Shown here: piece after piece, positions 1-6,198 of the stretch
Layout of the letters: every line of letters begins with the position of its first letter
Position numbering within the stretch: the first letter of the stretch is position 1
The notes under the pieces: model-generated
What the model saw: the letters and a program-made list of their open reading frames with translations, nothing else
The model's database searches: none
Told to the model about the DNA's origin: nothing
From: an uncultured Actinomycetes bacterium
GTDB taxonomy: Bacteria > Actinomycetota > Actinomycetes > Nanopelagicales > Nanopelagicaceae
Assembly (NCBI GenBank): GCA_903916775.1
Contig: CAIWXY010000100.1
Span: 1 to 7,844, forward strand
DNA: 7,844 nucleotides
Reading direction: 5' to 3'
Position numbers and translations under genes: made by a program

Positions 1-728
1 CAATTGAACAAGGTGTTGAACTCGCAGCCCTCGTCAATCGTCCAAATCTTCTCATTAAGGTTCCAGCGACGCTTGAAGGTCTGCCAGCTATTGAAGAACT
101 GACTGCTCGTGGCATTAGCGTGAACGTCACACTCATCTTTTCAGTTGACCGCTACGAGAAGGTCATGGAGTCCTACATTAAGGGTCTCGAGCGTCGCGTA
201 TCTGCCGGTGAATCAATCTCAGATATTCACTCTGTTGCTTCATTCTTCGTGAGCCGCATTGATACTGAGATCGATAAGCGTCTAGATGCAACGACGCCTG
301 GCTCGCCACTTCGCGGCGCAACAGCTATTCCAAATGCTCATCTTGCATATGAAGCCTTCTTGAAGGTCACCGCAAGTGATCGTTGGAAAGCACTCGTAGC
401 GCAAGGTGCACAGCTGCAGCGTCCACTATGGGCATCGACTGGCGTGAAAGATAAGGGGTATGACTCAACTCGTTACGTCATTGAACTGATTGCAGCCAAC
501 TGTGTAAACACAATGCCTGAAGGAACTTTGAATGAGGTTCGTGAGCATGGCGTGGTGCGCGGTGACACAATCACTGAACATTTCCAGGCTGCTCACACAC
601 ACTTTGCCGCTCTAGCTGCAGCAGGAATTGATTTCGCCGATGTCGTTGCATTCCTAGAGAAGGATGGCGTCAAGAAGTTTGCTGATGCATGGCAAGAGCT
701 ACTCGACAACGTGGCTTCGGTTGCATAA
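1..728 (+). CDS. tal: Transaldolase, 3' portion (5' end outside window)
   Basis: Transaldolase moves a dihydroxyacetone unit from sedoheptulose-7-phosphate to glyceraldehyde-3-phosphate, giving erythrose-4-phosphate and fructose-6-phosphate, in the cytoplasmic non-oxidative pentose phosphate pathway. The reading frame is open from base 3, so about 241 residues are visible. Actinobacterial transaldolases are about 370 residues, so roughly the first third is missing. The motif LLIKVPAT is encoded at 48-71, and its Lys (57-59) matches the family's Schiff-base lysine. It is followed by GISVNVTLIFS (from about 111). RPLWASTGVKDKGYDSTRYV and VNTMPEGTL follow and are characteristic of the bacterial family. 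A GTG at 120 could be mistaken for the start, but it lies inside the conserved core and downstream of the catalytic Lys. The stop (TAA 726-728) directly abuts the pgi ATG in the same frame. Identification is firm; the promoter and true start cannot be seen. Confidence 0.96.
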   Translation, partial: IEQGVELAALVNRPNLLIKVPATLEGLPAIEELTARGISVNVTLIFSVDRYEKVMESYIKGLERRVSAGESISDIHSVASFFVSRIDTEIDKRLDATTPGSPLRGATAIPNAHLAYEAFLKVTASDRWKALVAQGAQLQRPLWASTGVKDKGYDSTRYVIELIAANCVNTMPEGTLNEVREHGVVRGDTITEHFQAAHTHFAALAAAGIDFADVVAFLEKDGVKKFADAWQELLDNVASVA

Positions 729-2303
729 ATGATTTCCGTTGATCTTAAAAATGTAGCCACAACTCAAGGCACTCGCGATTCGCTCAACGCCATCACACAG
801 CGACTTGCTGCTAAAGATGCAACGCTTTGGGGCGAGGCAGCCGTCGCAGAAGCGTCAGTTCGCTTGAACTGGATAGACCTTCCAACGTCATCCCGAGCAC
901 TCTTGCCAGAGCTCGATGCTCTAGCCGCCTGGGCAAAGAGCTTGGGACTCAACCATGTGATTTTGGCAGGAATGGGCGGGTCTTCCCTTGCCCCTGAAGT
1001 CATTGCCAAGACATTTGGCAAGAAGCTCACTGTCTTAGATACAACCGATCCTGATCAGATTGCCGCGGCCATCCCGTCAGATTTGCGGAATGTCGTGATA
1101 GCCGTTGGTTCAAAGTCAGGCTCCACTATTGAAACCGCCTCACATAAAGCGCTCTTCACAGAACTGCTTGTTGAGGCTGGCCTCAATCCTGCAGACCATT
1201 TGGTGATTGTCACTGATCCGGGCTCACCTTTCGATCTTTCTTCGCGCGCCGATGGACTCAAAGTAATTAACGCTGATCCACAGGTAGGTGGACGTTACAG
1301 CGCATTAAGTGCATTTGGACTTGTGCCTGCTGCGCTTATCGGCGTCGATGTATCGGTGTTACTCGATGATGCAGCCACAGCTGCGCAAACATTTGCGGCA
1401 CCAGAATCCCCTGCTGTCCTTCTGGCAGCAGCTATCTTTGATGCCAACGAACAGAACGTCGCATTCTTCGACGCCGGTTCTAACGTTCCTGGAATCTCTG
1501 ATTGGATCGAGCAGCTCATAGCCGAGTCAACAGGTAAAGATCAAAAGGGTCGATTGCCGATTGTTATCGAAGGTGCTGGCGCCGACGTGGCTGGACCAGG
1601 GCTTGTGATTTCATTTGCGCAATCAACTTCTGCAGAACCTACATCAGATATCGTTGTGCAAGGCTCCCTAGGTGAGCATTTCATTCTGTGGGAATGGGTA
1701 ACAGCGCTTCTTGGATATGCACTGGAGCTCAACCCATTTGATCAACCCAATGTCACTGAAGCTAAGGAGCGTACTGGCGCCCTCTTGGCAACATGGAGCG
1801 ATGGTCGAGTACCAGCGCTAACTCCGTCTTTTGAGGATGACGATATCGCCATCTTTAGCAGTTCTTCAGCGCAATCTGCTCGCGGAGCGCTAGAAGAGTT
1901 CTTTAAGGCAAACCCACAGAGTGACACTCACTATTTTGCAATCATGGCTTACTTGGCCCGCGGAATTAATGACGAGATTACACAGATGCGTCCTCTCATA
2001 GCTGCCATCACTGGCGCCGGAACAACATTTGGTTGGGGTCCGCGTTTCCTCCACTCAACCGGACAGTTTCACAAAGGTGGACAGCGCAACGGAGCATTTA
2101 TTCAAATCACTGGCGAGAATCAGATTGATCTTGCAATTCCGGGCAAAGAGTTCACATTTCATACACTCTTGATGGCTCAAGCTCTCGGAGATGGCCAAGC
2201 ACTCAGCTCTCGTGAATTCCCATTGATCCGCATTCACTTGAAAAATAGAACGCGCGGGGTAGTTCGAGTTCTCGAACTCTTGCGTGAATTGAGTGTGGCT
2301 TAA
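729..2303 (+). CDS. pgi: Glucose-6-phosphate isomerase, type related to the Pgi half of Tal-Pgi fusions
   Basis: Pgi interconverts glucose-6-phosphate and fructose-6-phosphate in the cytoplasm, linking hexose supply to glycolysis and the pentose phosphate pathway. The 524-residue protein has two SIS-type sugar-phosphate subdomains. Visible motifs are GMGGSSLAP (81-89), SKSGSTIET (128-136), the first Pgi signature VGGRYSALSAFG (186-197), WIEQLIAESTGK (259-270), GEHF (315-318), the second-signature region FDQPNVTEAK (337-346), and GPRFLHSTGQFHKGG (437-451). The last motif is one I associate with Pgi domains of bifunctional Tal-Pgi proteins. No residue looks obviously lost, but I did not assign each catalytic residue by alignment. 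The ATG lies immediately after the tal stop, in the same frame, with no clear Shine-Dalgarno sequence in the 20 bases upstream, so translation probably depends on ribosomes finishing tal. The stop (2301-2303) overlaps the stop of convergent rbpA. Confidence 0.95.
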   Translation: MISVDLKNVATTQGTRDSLNAITQRLAAKDATLWGEAAVAEASVRLNWIDLPTSSRALLPELDALAAWAKSLGLNHVILAGMGGSSLAPEVIAKTFGKKLTVLDTTDPDQIAAAIPSDLRNVVIAVGSKSGSTIETASHKALFTELLVEAGLNPADHLVIVTDPGSPFDLSSRADGLKVINADPQVGGRYSALSAFGLVPAALIGVDVSVLLDDAATAAQTFAAPESPAVLLAAAIFDANEQNVAFFDAGSNVPGISDWIEQLIAESTGKDQKGRLPIVIEGAGADVAGPGLVISFAQSTSAEPTSDIVVQGSLGEHFILWEWVTALLGYALELNPFDQPNVTEAKERTGALLATWSDGRVPALTPSFEDDDIAIFSSSSAQSARGALEEFFKANPQSDTHYFAIMAYLARGINDEITQMRPLIAAITGAGTTFGWGPRFLHSTGQFHKGGQRNGAFIQITGENQIDLAIPGKEFTFHTLLMAQALGDGQALSSREFPLIRIHLKNRTRGVVRVLELLRELSVA

Positions 2304-2641
2304 ATATCTTCGCCGCGTAGCGCAGCTAGGGCATCATTGAGAATCTTCTCAGCCTCTGCTTCGCTACGACGCTCTTTAACATAGGCCAAGTGCGTCTTGT
2401 AAGGCTCATTTTTCAAAGGTAGTGGTGGGTTCTCTTTATCGCGACCCGCTGGAAAACCACAACGTGGACAATCCCATTCTGTCGGAATTGCTACAGTGCC
2501 ATCTTCGGCAAATGAAGGCTTAGTTTCGTGGCCATTTGCACACCAATACGAGACACGGAAGCGAGCAATAGCTTCGCCGCGCTCGGCCTCACCCATTGGG
2601 CCTGCGCCAACACGACTACCGCGGATTGCACTTCCTGCCAT
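2300..2641 (-). CDS. rbpA: RNA polymerase-binding protein RbpA
   Basis: RbpA is an actinobacterial transcription factor that binds RNA polymerase and the principal sigma factor and stabilises the open promoter complex. The 113-residue protein matches the family in length and layout. It has a flexible glycine- and arginine-containing N-terminal tail (1-27), then a zinc-binding core with Cys34, His38, Cys58 and Cys61 in YWCANGH and WDCPRCGFPAG. A short linker is followed by a C-terminal sigma-interaction helix (about 82-109, beginning KTHLAYVKERR). The ATG at 2639-2641 is preceded by a good AAAGGAG ribosome-binding site. The gene lies 96 bases downstream of secG in the same direction and may have its own promoter in the AT-rich spacer. 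Its TAA overlaps the pgi stop on the other strand. Its presence is the strongest single sign that the host is an actinobacterium. Confidence 0.95.
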   Translation of the reverse strand: MAGSAIRGSRVGAGPMGEAERGEAIARFRVSYWCANGHETKPSFAEDGTVAIPTEWDCPRCGFPAGRDKENPPLPLKNEPYKTHLAYVKERRSEAEAEKILNDALAALRGEDI

Positions 2642-2737
2642 GGCTTACTCCTTTACCTCAAATTATTTAATTTACCGATAATTTATTGATTGAACTTAAT
2701 TCACTCTGCACAAGAGATAACGCAAAAGCTGTGGAAC
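2642..2737 (-). promoter_or_regulatory. AT-rich secG-rbpA spacer, probable rbpA promoter region
   Basis: This spacer separates secG from rbpA. The core 2661-2700 has only 6 G or C in 40 bases, far below the flanking genes. On the minus strand it holds several TAAATT-type hexamers that could serve as -10 elements, but none has a convincing -35 partner at 16-18 bases. I therefore mark the region and not an exact promoter. I see no terminator-like hairpin after secG, so read-through from secG into rbpA is also possible. Confidence 0.35.
2648..2654 (-). promoter_or_regulatory. rbpA ribosome-binding site AAAGGAG
   Basis: Read on the minus strand, AAAGGAG ends six bases before the rbpA ATG. It is the textbook spacing and a near-perfect match to the anti-Shine-Dalgarno, and it fixes the rbpA start. 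Confidence 0.8.
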
Positions 2738-2965
2738 TTATTTCAGGTAGAGACCAAGCGCTACAACTCCTGCAAACCAGAGACCGCCTACGACAATGGT
2801 GATGCGATCAAGATTCTTCTCAACGACAGATGAACCGCCGTAGTTAGAGGAGACGCCGCCACCGAAGAGGTCTGAGAGTCCGCTGCCCTTGCCCTTGTGG
2901 AGCAGAACCAAGAGGATCATCAAGATGCTTGTGATGACCAAGAGGATTGAAAGGGTTAGGACCAC
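2738..2965 (-). CDS. secG: Preprotein translocase subunit SecG
   Basis: SecG is the small accessory subunit of the SecYEG membrane channel for protein export. The 75-residue protein has the family's shape: a first transmembrane helix (about 2-22), a short positively charged turn KGKGSG (24-29), a glycine-rich cytoplasmic loop (SDLFGGGVSSNYGGSS, 31-46), and a second transmembrane helix (about 54-74). The start is a GTG (2963-2965), supported by AAAGGAG seven bases upstream; the next codons encode VLTLS. It follows tpiA after 158 bases, a spacing that leaves room for its own promoter, and precedes rbpA. Placement after gap-pgk-tpiA is common in actinobacteria and does not imply a role in glycolysis. 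Confidence 0.95.
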   Translation of the reverse strand: MVLTLSILLVITSILMILLVLLHKGKGSGLSDLFGGGVSSNYGGSSVVEKNLDRITIVVGGLWFAGVVALGLYLK

Positions 2966-2972
2966 GTGAGAA

Positions 2973-2979
2973 CTCCTTT
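2973..2979 (-). promoter_or_regulatory. secG ribosome-binding site AAAGGAG (supports GTG start)
   Basis: On the minus strand AAAGGAG lies seven bases before the GTG at 2963-2965. It is the same motif used by rbpA and decides in favour of this non-ATG start. Confidence 0.8.
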
Positions 2980-3005
2980 AGAGACTTAAGTCGATGACCG
3001 GTAAA

Positions 3006-3019
3006 GGCCGTTATTGGCC
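3006..3019 (-). other. Small GGCC inverted repeat in the secG leader
   Basis: GGCC at 3006-3009 and 3016-3019 can form a four-pair stem with a six-base loop in the putative secG leader, followed on the transcript by a short TTT. It is too short to be called a terminator with confidence. Confidence 0.2.
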
Positions 3020-3041
3020 CGCTCTCGCAGGACAGGGGGCA

Positions 3042-3047
3042 ATCATA
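3042..3047 (-). promoter_or_regulatory. Candidate secG promoter -10 element TATGAT
   Basis: TATGAT (minus strand) differs from the consensus TATAAT at one position and stands in an otherwise GC-rich spacer. It would give a transcript with a leader of roughly 70 bases before the secG GTG. No good -35 hexamer is seen 16-18 bases upstream, which weakens the call, although actinobacterial promoters (and RbpA-assisted ones) often have poor -35 elements. Confidence 0.4.
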
Positions 3048-3090
3048 CCCGCCTTGCGCCCCTTATGAGGCACGATCGGACTCCCCTGGT

Positions 3091-3114
3091 TGGTGTTATC
3101 AGGCTGGGGTTATC
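3091..3114. repeat. Imperfect direct repeat downstream of tpiA
   Basis: TGGTGTTATC (3091-3100) and TGGGGTTATC (3105-3114) are 9/10 identical and offset by 14 bases, starting 10 bases beyond the tpiA stop. Two copies 14 bases apart are not a whole helical turn. Function is unknown, and chance is possible at this length. Confidence 0.4.
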
Positions 3115-3123
3115 TGGGCACAA

Positions 3124-3900
3124 TTACTTGGCTGCGCGGTGAAAACTTGCTATTCGGGCGAATTCCTCAGGATCCAGGCTCGCTCCGCCCACAAGGGCGC
3201 CATCAACATCTTCTTCAGCCATGATCTCGATAATATTTGCTGACTTCACAGAGCCGCCGTAGAGAACTCTTGCTGCTGCTGCAATCTCTTCGTCTGCAAT
3301 CTCAATGAGAGCTGCACGGATCGCAGCACAGACTTCTTGAGCATCTGCTGGGGTCGCAGTCTTGCCTGTACCGATCGCCCATACTGGCTCGTAGGCGAAG
3401 ACAATCTTCTTAATATCAGACTTGCTAAAGCCCTTAAGCGCAGCCTGAACCTGAGCCACCACGAAAGCAACATGGTTGCCAGATTCACGCACTGTGAGAT
3501 CTTCACCGATGCAGAGGAGCGGTGTGAGGTCGTTAGCTAGCGCTGCTTTAATCTTCTTAGCGACCAATGCATCGCTCTCGCCATGAATGGTGCGTCGCTC
3601 GGAGTGGCCGATCAATACGTATGAGCAGCCGAGCTTGGAGAGCATTGAACCTGAAATGTCACCCGTGAAAGCACCTGATACTTCTGGTGAGAGATCTTGT
3701 GCGCCGTATTGCAGACGCAGGCGATCTCCGTCAATCAGGGTCTGTACTGAACGAATATCTGTAAATGGTGGGAAGATGACAACTTCGACCGCTTCGTAAT
3801 CATTGTCCTGAAGTGAGTATGAAAGTTTCTGAGTCACTGCGATGGCTTCGAGATGATTGAGATTCATCTTCCAGTTTCCAGCAATAATTGGTTTACGCAT
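3124..3900 (-). CDS. tpiA: Triosephosphate isomerase
   Basis: TpiA interconverts dihydroxyacetone phosphate and glyceraldehyde-3-phosphate in the cytoplasm. The 258-residue protein has normal family length and all expected motifs: GNWKMN (8-13) with Asn9 and catalytic Lys11, IGHSERR (97-103) with electrophilic His99, and YEPVWAIGTGKTAT (170-183) with catalytic base Glu171 and the mobile loop 6. YGGSVKSANI (214-223) and DGALVGGASLDP (233-244) bind phosphate. I chose the ATG at 3898-3900 because MRKPIIAGNWK is the true family N-terminus. The frame stays open to 4035, but the extra 45 residues overlap pgk and resemble nothing in the family. The start overlaps the pgk stop by eight bases (ATGCGTAA), with a modest GAGG nine bases upstream (3910-3913), so translation is probably coupled to pgk. 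No strong terminator follows the stop. Confidence 0.97.
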   Translation of the reverse strand: MRKPIIAGNWKMNLNHLEAIAVTQKLSYSLQDNDYEAVEVVIFPPFTDIRSVQTLIDGDRLRLQYGAQDLSPEVSGAFTGDISGSMLSKLGCSYVLIGHSERRTIHGESDALVAKKIKAALANDLTPLLCIGEDLTVRESGNHVAFVVAQVQAALKGFSKSDIKKIVFAYEPVWAIGTGKTATPADAQEVCAAIRAALIEIADEEIAAAARVLYGGSVKSANIIEIMAEEDVDGALVGGASLDPEEFARIASFHRAAK

Positions 3901-5110
3901 TATGTAGAACCTCAATTCCAGGTAGGGATTTTCCTTCGAGATATTCGAGTGATGCGCCACCACCCGTTGAAATGTAACCAAATTGCTCATCAGCAAATCC
4001 GAGAGCACGAACTGCAGCAGCCGAGTCGCCACCACCTACAACAGATATTCCGCTGACTTTTGTTAGCGCCTCTGCAACGACTTTTGTTCCATTCGCAAAG
4101 TTAGGGAATTCAAATACTCCCATTGGTCCATTCCAGAAAACTGTTTTGCAACCTTCGATAGCCGATGCGAATACTGCAGCACTCTGCGGCCCAATATCTA
4201 GCCCCATCTGATCGGCAGGAATTGCATCTGCCTTCACCAGAGTTGGAATTGCATCTGCTGCAAAGGTTGGAGCAACCACGATGTCGGTCGGTAGCAAAAG
4301 CTTGACCCCTAAGCGCTGAGCATCGCTCATCAACTTCTTAACTTCAGGAATCAAATCAACTTCAACGAGAGACTTTCCAATCTCATGACCCTGTGCCGCA
4401 AGGAATGTAAAGAGCATTCCGCCGCCAATGGCCATCACATCAACTTTTTCAAGGAGATTTTTAATCACTCCGATTTTGTCTGAAACTTTTGAGCCACCGA
4501 GCACGACTCCATAAGGACGTTCTGGTTCTACTGTGAGTTTCTTCAAGACGTTAATTTCTGCTGCTACCAAGAATCCAGCAGCGTGAGGAAGGATTGTTGC
4601 AACATCATAAACTGATGCATGCTTGCGGTGCACTGCTCCGAAACCATCACTGACGTAGAGATCCATATCAGCAGTTAATTTCTTAGCTAATTCAACTCGC
4701 TGCGCATCATCTTTGCTGGTCTCTGCGCTCTCAAAACGAATATTTTCCAGAAGTAATACTTCTCCACCTTTAAGCGCTGCGCGTTTTGCGAGGCTATCGG
4801 CTCCGACCACGTCAGTTGAGAAGAGAACGGGTGAGCCAAGAAGGTCTCCAAGACGGTGTGCAACAGGAGCAAGTGAAAACTCTGGCGCAGCTCCGTTCTT
4901 AGGTCGGCCCAAGTGAGCCATGATTACAACCGCAGCCCCTGCTTCCAACAGATACTTAATTGTTGGAAGCGAGGCGCGAATTCGACCATCATCGCGAATA
5001 ACGCCATCTTTGATTGGAACGTTCAAATCGCAGCGAAGGAGTACTCGCTTGCCTTTGAGTTCTGACTCTACGTTCAGATCGGTAATAGCGCGCAATGATG
5101 TTTCTGACAT
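3893..5110 (-). CDS. pgk: Phosphoglycerate kinase
   Basis: Pgk transfers phosphate between 1,3-bisphosphoglycerate and ADP, the first ATP-yielding step of glycolysis. The 405-residue protein has normal family length. The N-terminal substrate domain shows RCDLNVP (26-32), AHLGRP (65-70), LLLENIRF (119-126) and VSDGFGAVHRKHAS (153-166). The C-terminal nucleotide domain shows GGSKVSDK (205-212), WNGPMGVFE (326-334), GGGDSAAAV (359-367) and STGGGASLEYLEG (381-393). The DGFG..HRK form of the fourth motif, in place of the DAFG form usual elsewhere, is characteristic of actinobacterial enzymes. The ATG at 5108-5110 shares one base with the gap stop (TAATG) and lacks a strong Shine-Dalgarno sequence, so it is likely translated by re-initiation after gap. 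Its 3' end overlaps tpiA by eight bases. Confidence 0.97.
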   Translation of the reverse strand: MSETSLRAITDLNVESELKGKRVLLRCDLNVPIKDGVIRDDGRIRASLPTIKYLLEAGAAVVIMAHLGRPKNGAAPEFSLAPVAHRLGDLLGSPVLFSTDVVGADSLAKRAALKGGEVLLLENIRFESAETSKDDAQRVELAKKLTADMDLYVSDGFGAVHRKHASVYDVATILPHAAGFLVAAEINVLKKLTVEPERPYGVVLGGSKVSDKIGVIKNLLEKVDVMAIGGGMLFTFLAAQGHEIGKSLVEVDLIPEVKKLMSDAQRLGVKLLLPTDIVVAPTFAADAIPTLVKADAIPADQMGLDIGPQSAAVFASAIEGCKTVFWNGPMGVFEFPNFANGTKVVAEALTKVSGISVVGGGDSAAAVRALGFADEQFGYISTGGGASLEYLEGKSLPGIEVLHNA

Positions 5111-6114
5111 TAGAGAGATTTACCTACGAATCCAACGAGATCAACAAGGCGGTTTGAGTAACCCCACTCGTTGTCATACCAACCAAGAACTTTCACTGTT
5201 GTTCCGATTACCTTGGTGAGTTGAGCATCGAAGATACATGAGCTTGGGTCTGTGACGATATCAGCAGAGACAATTGGAGCCTCTGTGTATGTCAGGAATC
5301 CCTTAAGTGGACCTTCTGCAGCCTTCTTCATCGCTGCATTGATCTGCTCAGCTGTAACTTCCTTAGCAAGCTCGACGGTTAGGTCTGTTGCAGAACCTGT
5401 TGGGACTGGAACGCGAAGAGCGTATCCATCAAGCTTGCCCTTGAGGTTAGGAAGTACCAAGCTGATCGCCTTAGCGGCACCAGTTGATGTAGGAATGATT
5501 GAGAGTGCTGCGGCACGTGCGCGACGAAGATCCTTGTGTGGCTCATCTTGGAGCGCCTGATCGTTGGTGTACGCATGAACTGTTGTCATCAAACCGCGAA
5601 GGATTCCGAATTCTTCATCCAAAACCTTAGCCATTGGAGCCAAGCAGTTTGTAGTGCATGATGCGTTGGAGATGATGTTGTGCGCTGCTGGGTCGTACTT
5701 GTCGTTGTTTACGCCCATGACGATTGTGATGTCTTCATCTGTTGCGGGAGCTGAGATGATGACCTTCTTTGCACCAGCCGCGATGTGCTTCTTAGCATCC
5801 GCTGCCTTGGTGAAAAATCCGGTTGACTCAATGACGATATCCGCCTTGAGCTCGCCCCAAGGAAGGTTTGCAGGATCACGCTCAGAGAAAGCCTTGAAGG
5901 TCTTTCCGTTCACGGTAATTGTGGAGTCGGTGTGCTCAACAGGCAATCCTAGGCGTCCCAAAATTGAGTCATATTGCAAAAGGTGGGCAAGGGTTGCATT
6001 GTCTGTCAGGTCGTTAATACCGACAATCTCGATATCTGCGCCTGCAGCGAGTGCTGCACGGAAAAAGTTACGGCCAATACGGCCAAAGCCATTAATACCA
6101 ACACGAATTGTCAT
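5110..6114 (-). CDS. gap: Glyceraldehyde-3-phosphate dehydrogenase, NAD-type
   Basis: Gap oxidises and phosphorylates glyceraldehyde-3-phosphate to 1,3-bisphosphoglycerate. The 334-residue protein is complete. The Rossmann motif GINGFGRIGR (6-15) is followed by NDLTD (34-38), whose Asp35 corresponds to the residue that favours NAD over NADP. The active site is SNASCTTNC (149-157) with nucleophile Cys153 and partner His180 (TTVHAYTND). PHKDLRRARAAA (192-203), PTSTGAAKA (208-216), and the C-terminal WYDNEWGYSNRLVDL (312-326) are all intact. The ATG at 6112-6114 is preceded by a purine-rich GAAGGTGG four bases upstream. It heads the tightly packed gap-pgk-tpiA unit and is separated from whiA by 84 bases, the only spacer in this part large enough for a promoter. 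NAD preference is inferred from sequence. Confidence 0.97.
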   Translation of the reverse strand: MTIRVGINGFGRIGRNFFRAALAAGADIEIVGINDLTDNATLAHLLQYDSILGRLGLPVEHTDSTITVNGKTFKAFSERDPANLPWGELKADIVIESTGFFTKAADAKKHIAAGAKKVIISAPATDEDITIVMGVNNDKYDPAAHNIISNASCTTNCLAPMAKVLDEEFGILRGLMTTVHAYTNDQALQDEPHKDLRRARAAALSIIPTSTGAAKAISLVLPNLKGKLDGYALRVPVPTGSATDLTVELAKEVTAEQINAAMKKAAEGPLKGFLTYTEAPIVSADIVTDPSSCIFDAQLTKVIGTTVKVLGWYDNEWGYSNRLVDLVGFVGKSL

Positions 6115-6118
6115 GGGT

Positions 6119-6126
6119 CCACCTTC
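6119..6126 (-). promoter_or_regulatory. gap ribosome-binding site GAAGGTGG
   Basis: On the minus strand GAAGGTGG ends four bases before the gap ATG. It is a partial match to the Shine-Dalgarno consensus, and no competing start lies nearby. Confidence 0.55.
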
Positions 6127-6155
6127 TAAAAGGATTCAGTAATTTTTGTAAAATA

Positions 6156-6170
6156 GGCCCGAAATCGGCC
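6156..6170 (-). terminator. Weak terminator- or attenuator-like hairpin before gap
   Basis: GGCC (6167-6170) and GGCC (6156-6159) can pair around a seven-base loop on the transcript, immediately followed by TATTTT (plus-strand 6150-6155). A four-pair stem is short for an intrinsic terminator. The same TATTTT could alternatively be a -10 element for gap: the upstream sequence 17-18 bases away (GGTGTG or TGGTGT) is a poor -35. Both readings are tentative. Confidence 0.3.
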
Positions 6171-6172
6171 AC

Positions 6173-6191
6173 CACACCATTGTGAGGTGTG
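6173..6191 (-). other. Stem-loop just after whiA stop
   Basis: CACACC (minus strand, 6186-6191) pairs exactly with GGTGTG (6173-6178) around a seven-base loop, beginning seven bases after the whiA TGA. It stands two bases before the GGCC hairpin, making a tandem pair between whiA and gap. It has no following T-run of its own, so it is more likely an RNA processing or stability element, or a protein-binding inverted repeat, than a terminator. Confidence 0.45.
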
Positions 6192-6198
6192 CAGTGTA

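Noticed and set aside
120..122. GTG as the start of a shortened transaldolase
   Set aside because: The frame is open and conserved upstream to the window edge, and includes the catalytic Lys, so the gene is simply cut by the edge.
2701..2725. CTCT/AGAG inverted repeat after secG as a terminator
   Set aside because: Only four weak pairs and no following T-run, so it cannot be supported as a terminator.
3048..3123. Intrinsic terminator after tpiA
   Set aside because: The CCCC/GGGG arms near 3083-3109 do not form a continuous stem and no T-run follows on the minus strand.
3901..4035. N-terminal extension of TpiA by 45 residues
   Set aside because: The extra segment is the alternative frame of the pgk 3' end, and the family N-terminus MRKPIIAGNWK begins at 3900.
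4642..4656. Unusual DGFG motif in Pgk as a sign of altered activity
   Set aside because: The DGFG..HRK form is the usual one in actinobacterial Pgk; the rest of the active site is intact.
5654..6142. A 162-codon open frame on the plus strand, opposite gap
   Set aside because: It lies wholly antisense to an intact, highly conserved gap, has no recognisable domain, and is explained by the codon use of gap leaving the opposite frame open. The same holds for the open frames at 5252-5560, 4920-5219 and 6488-6883.
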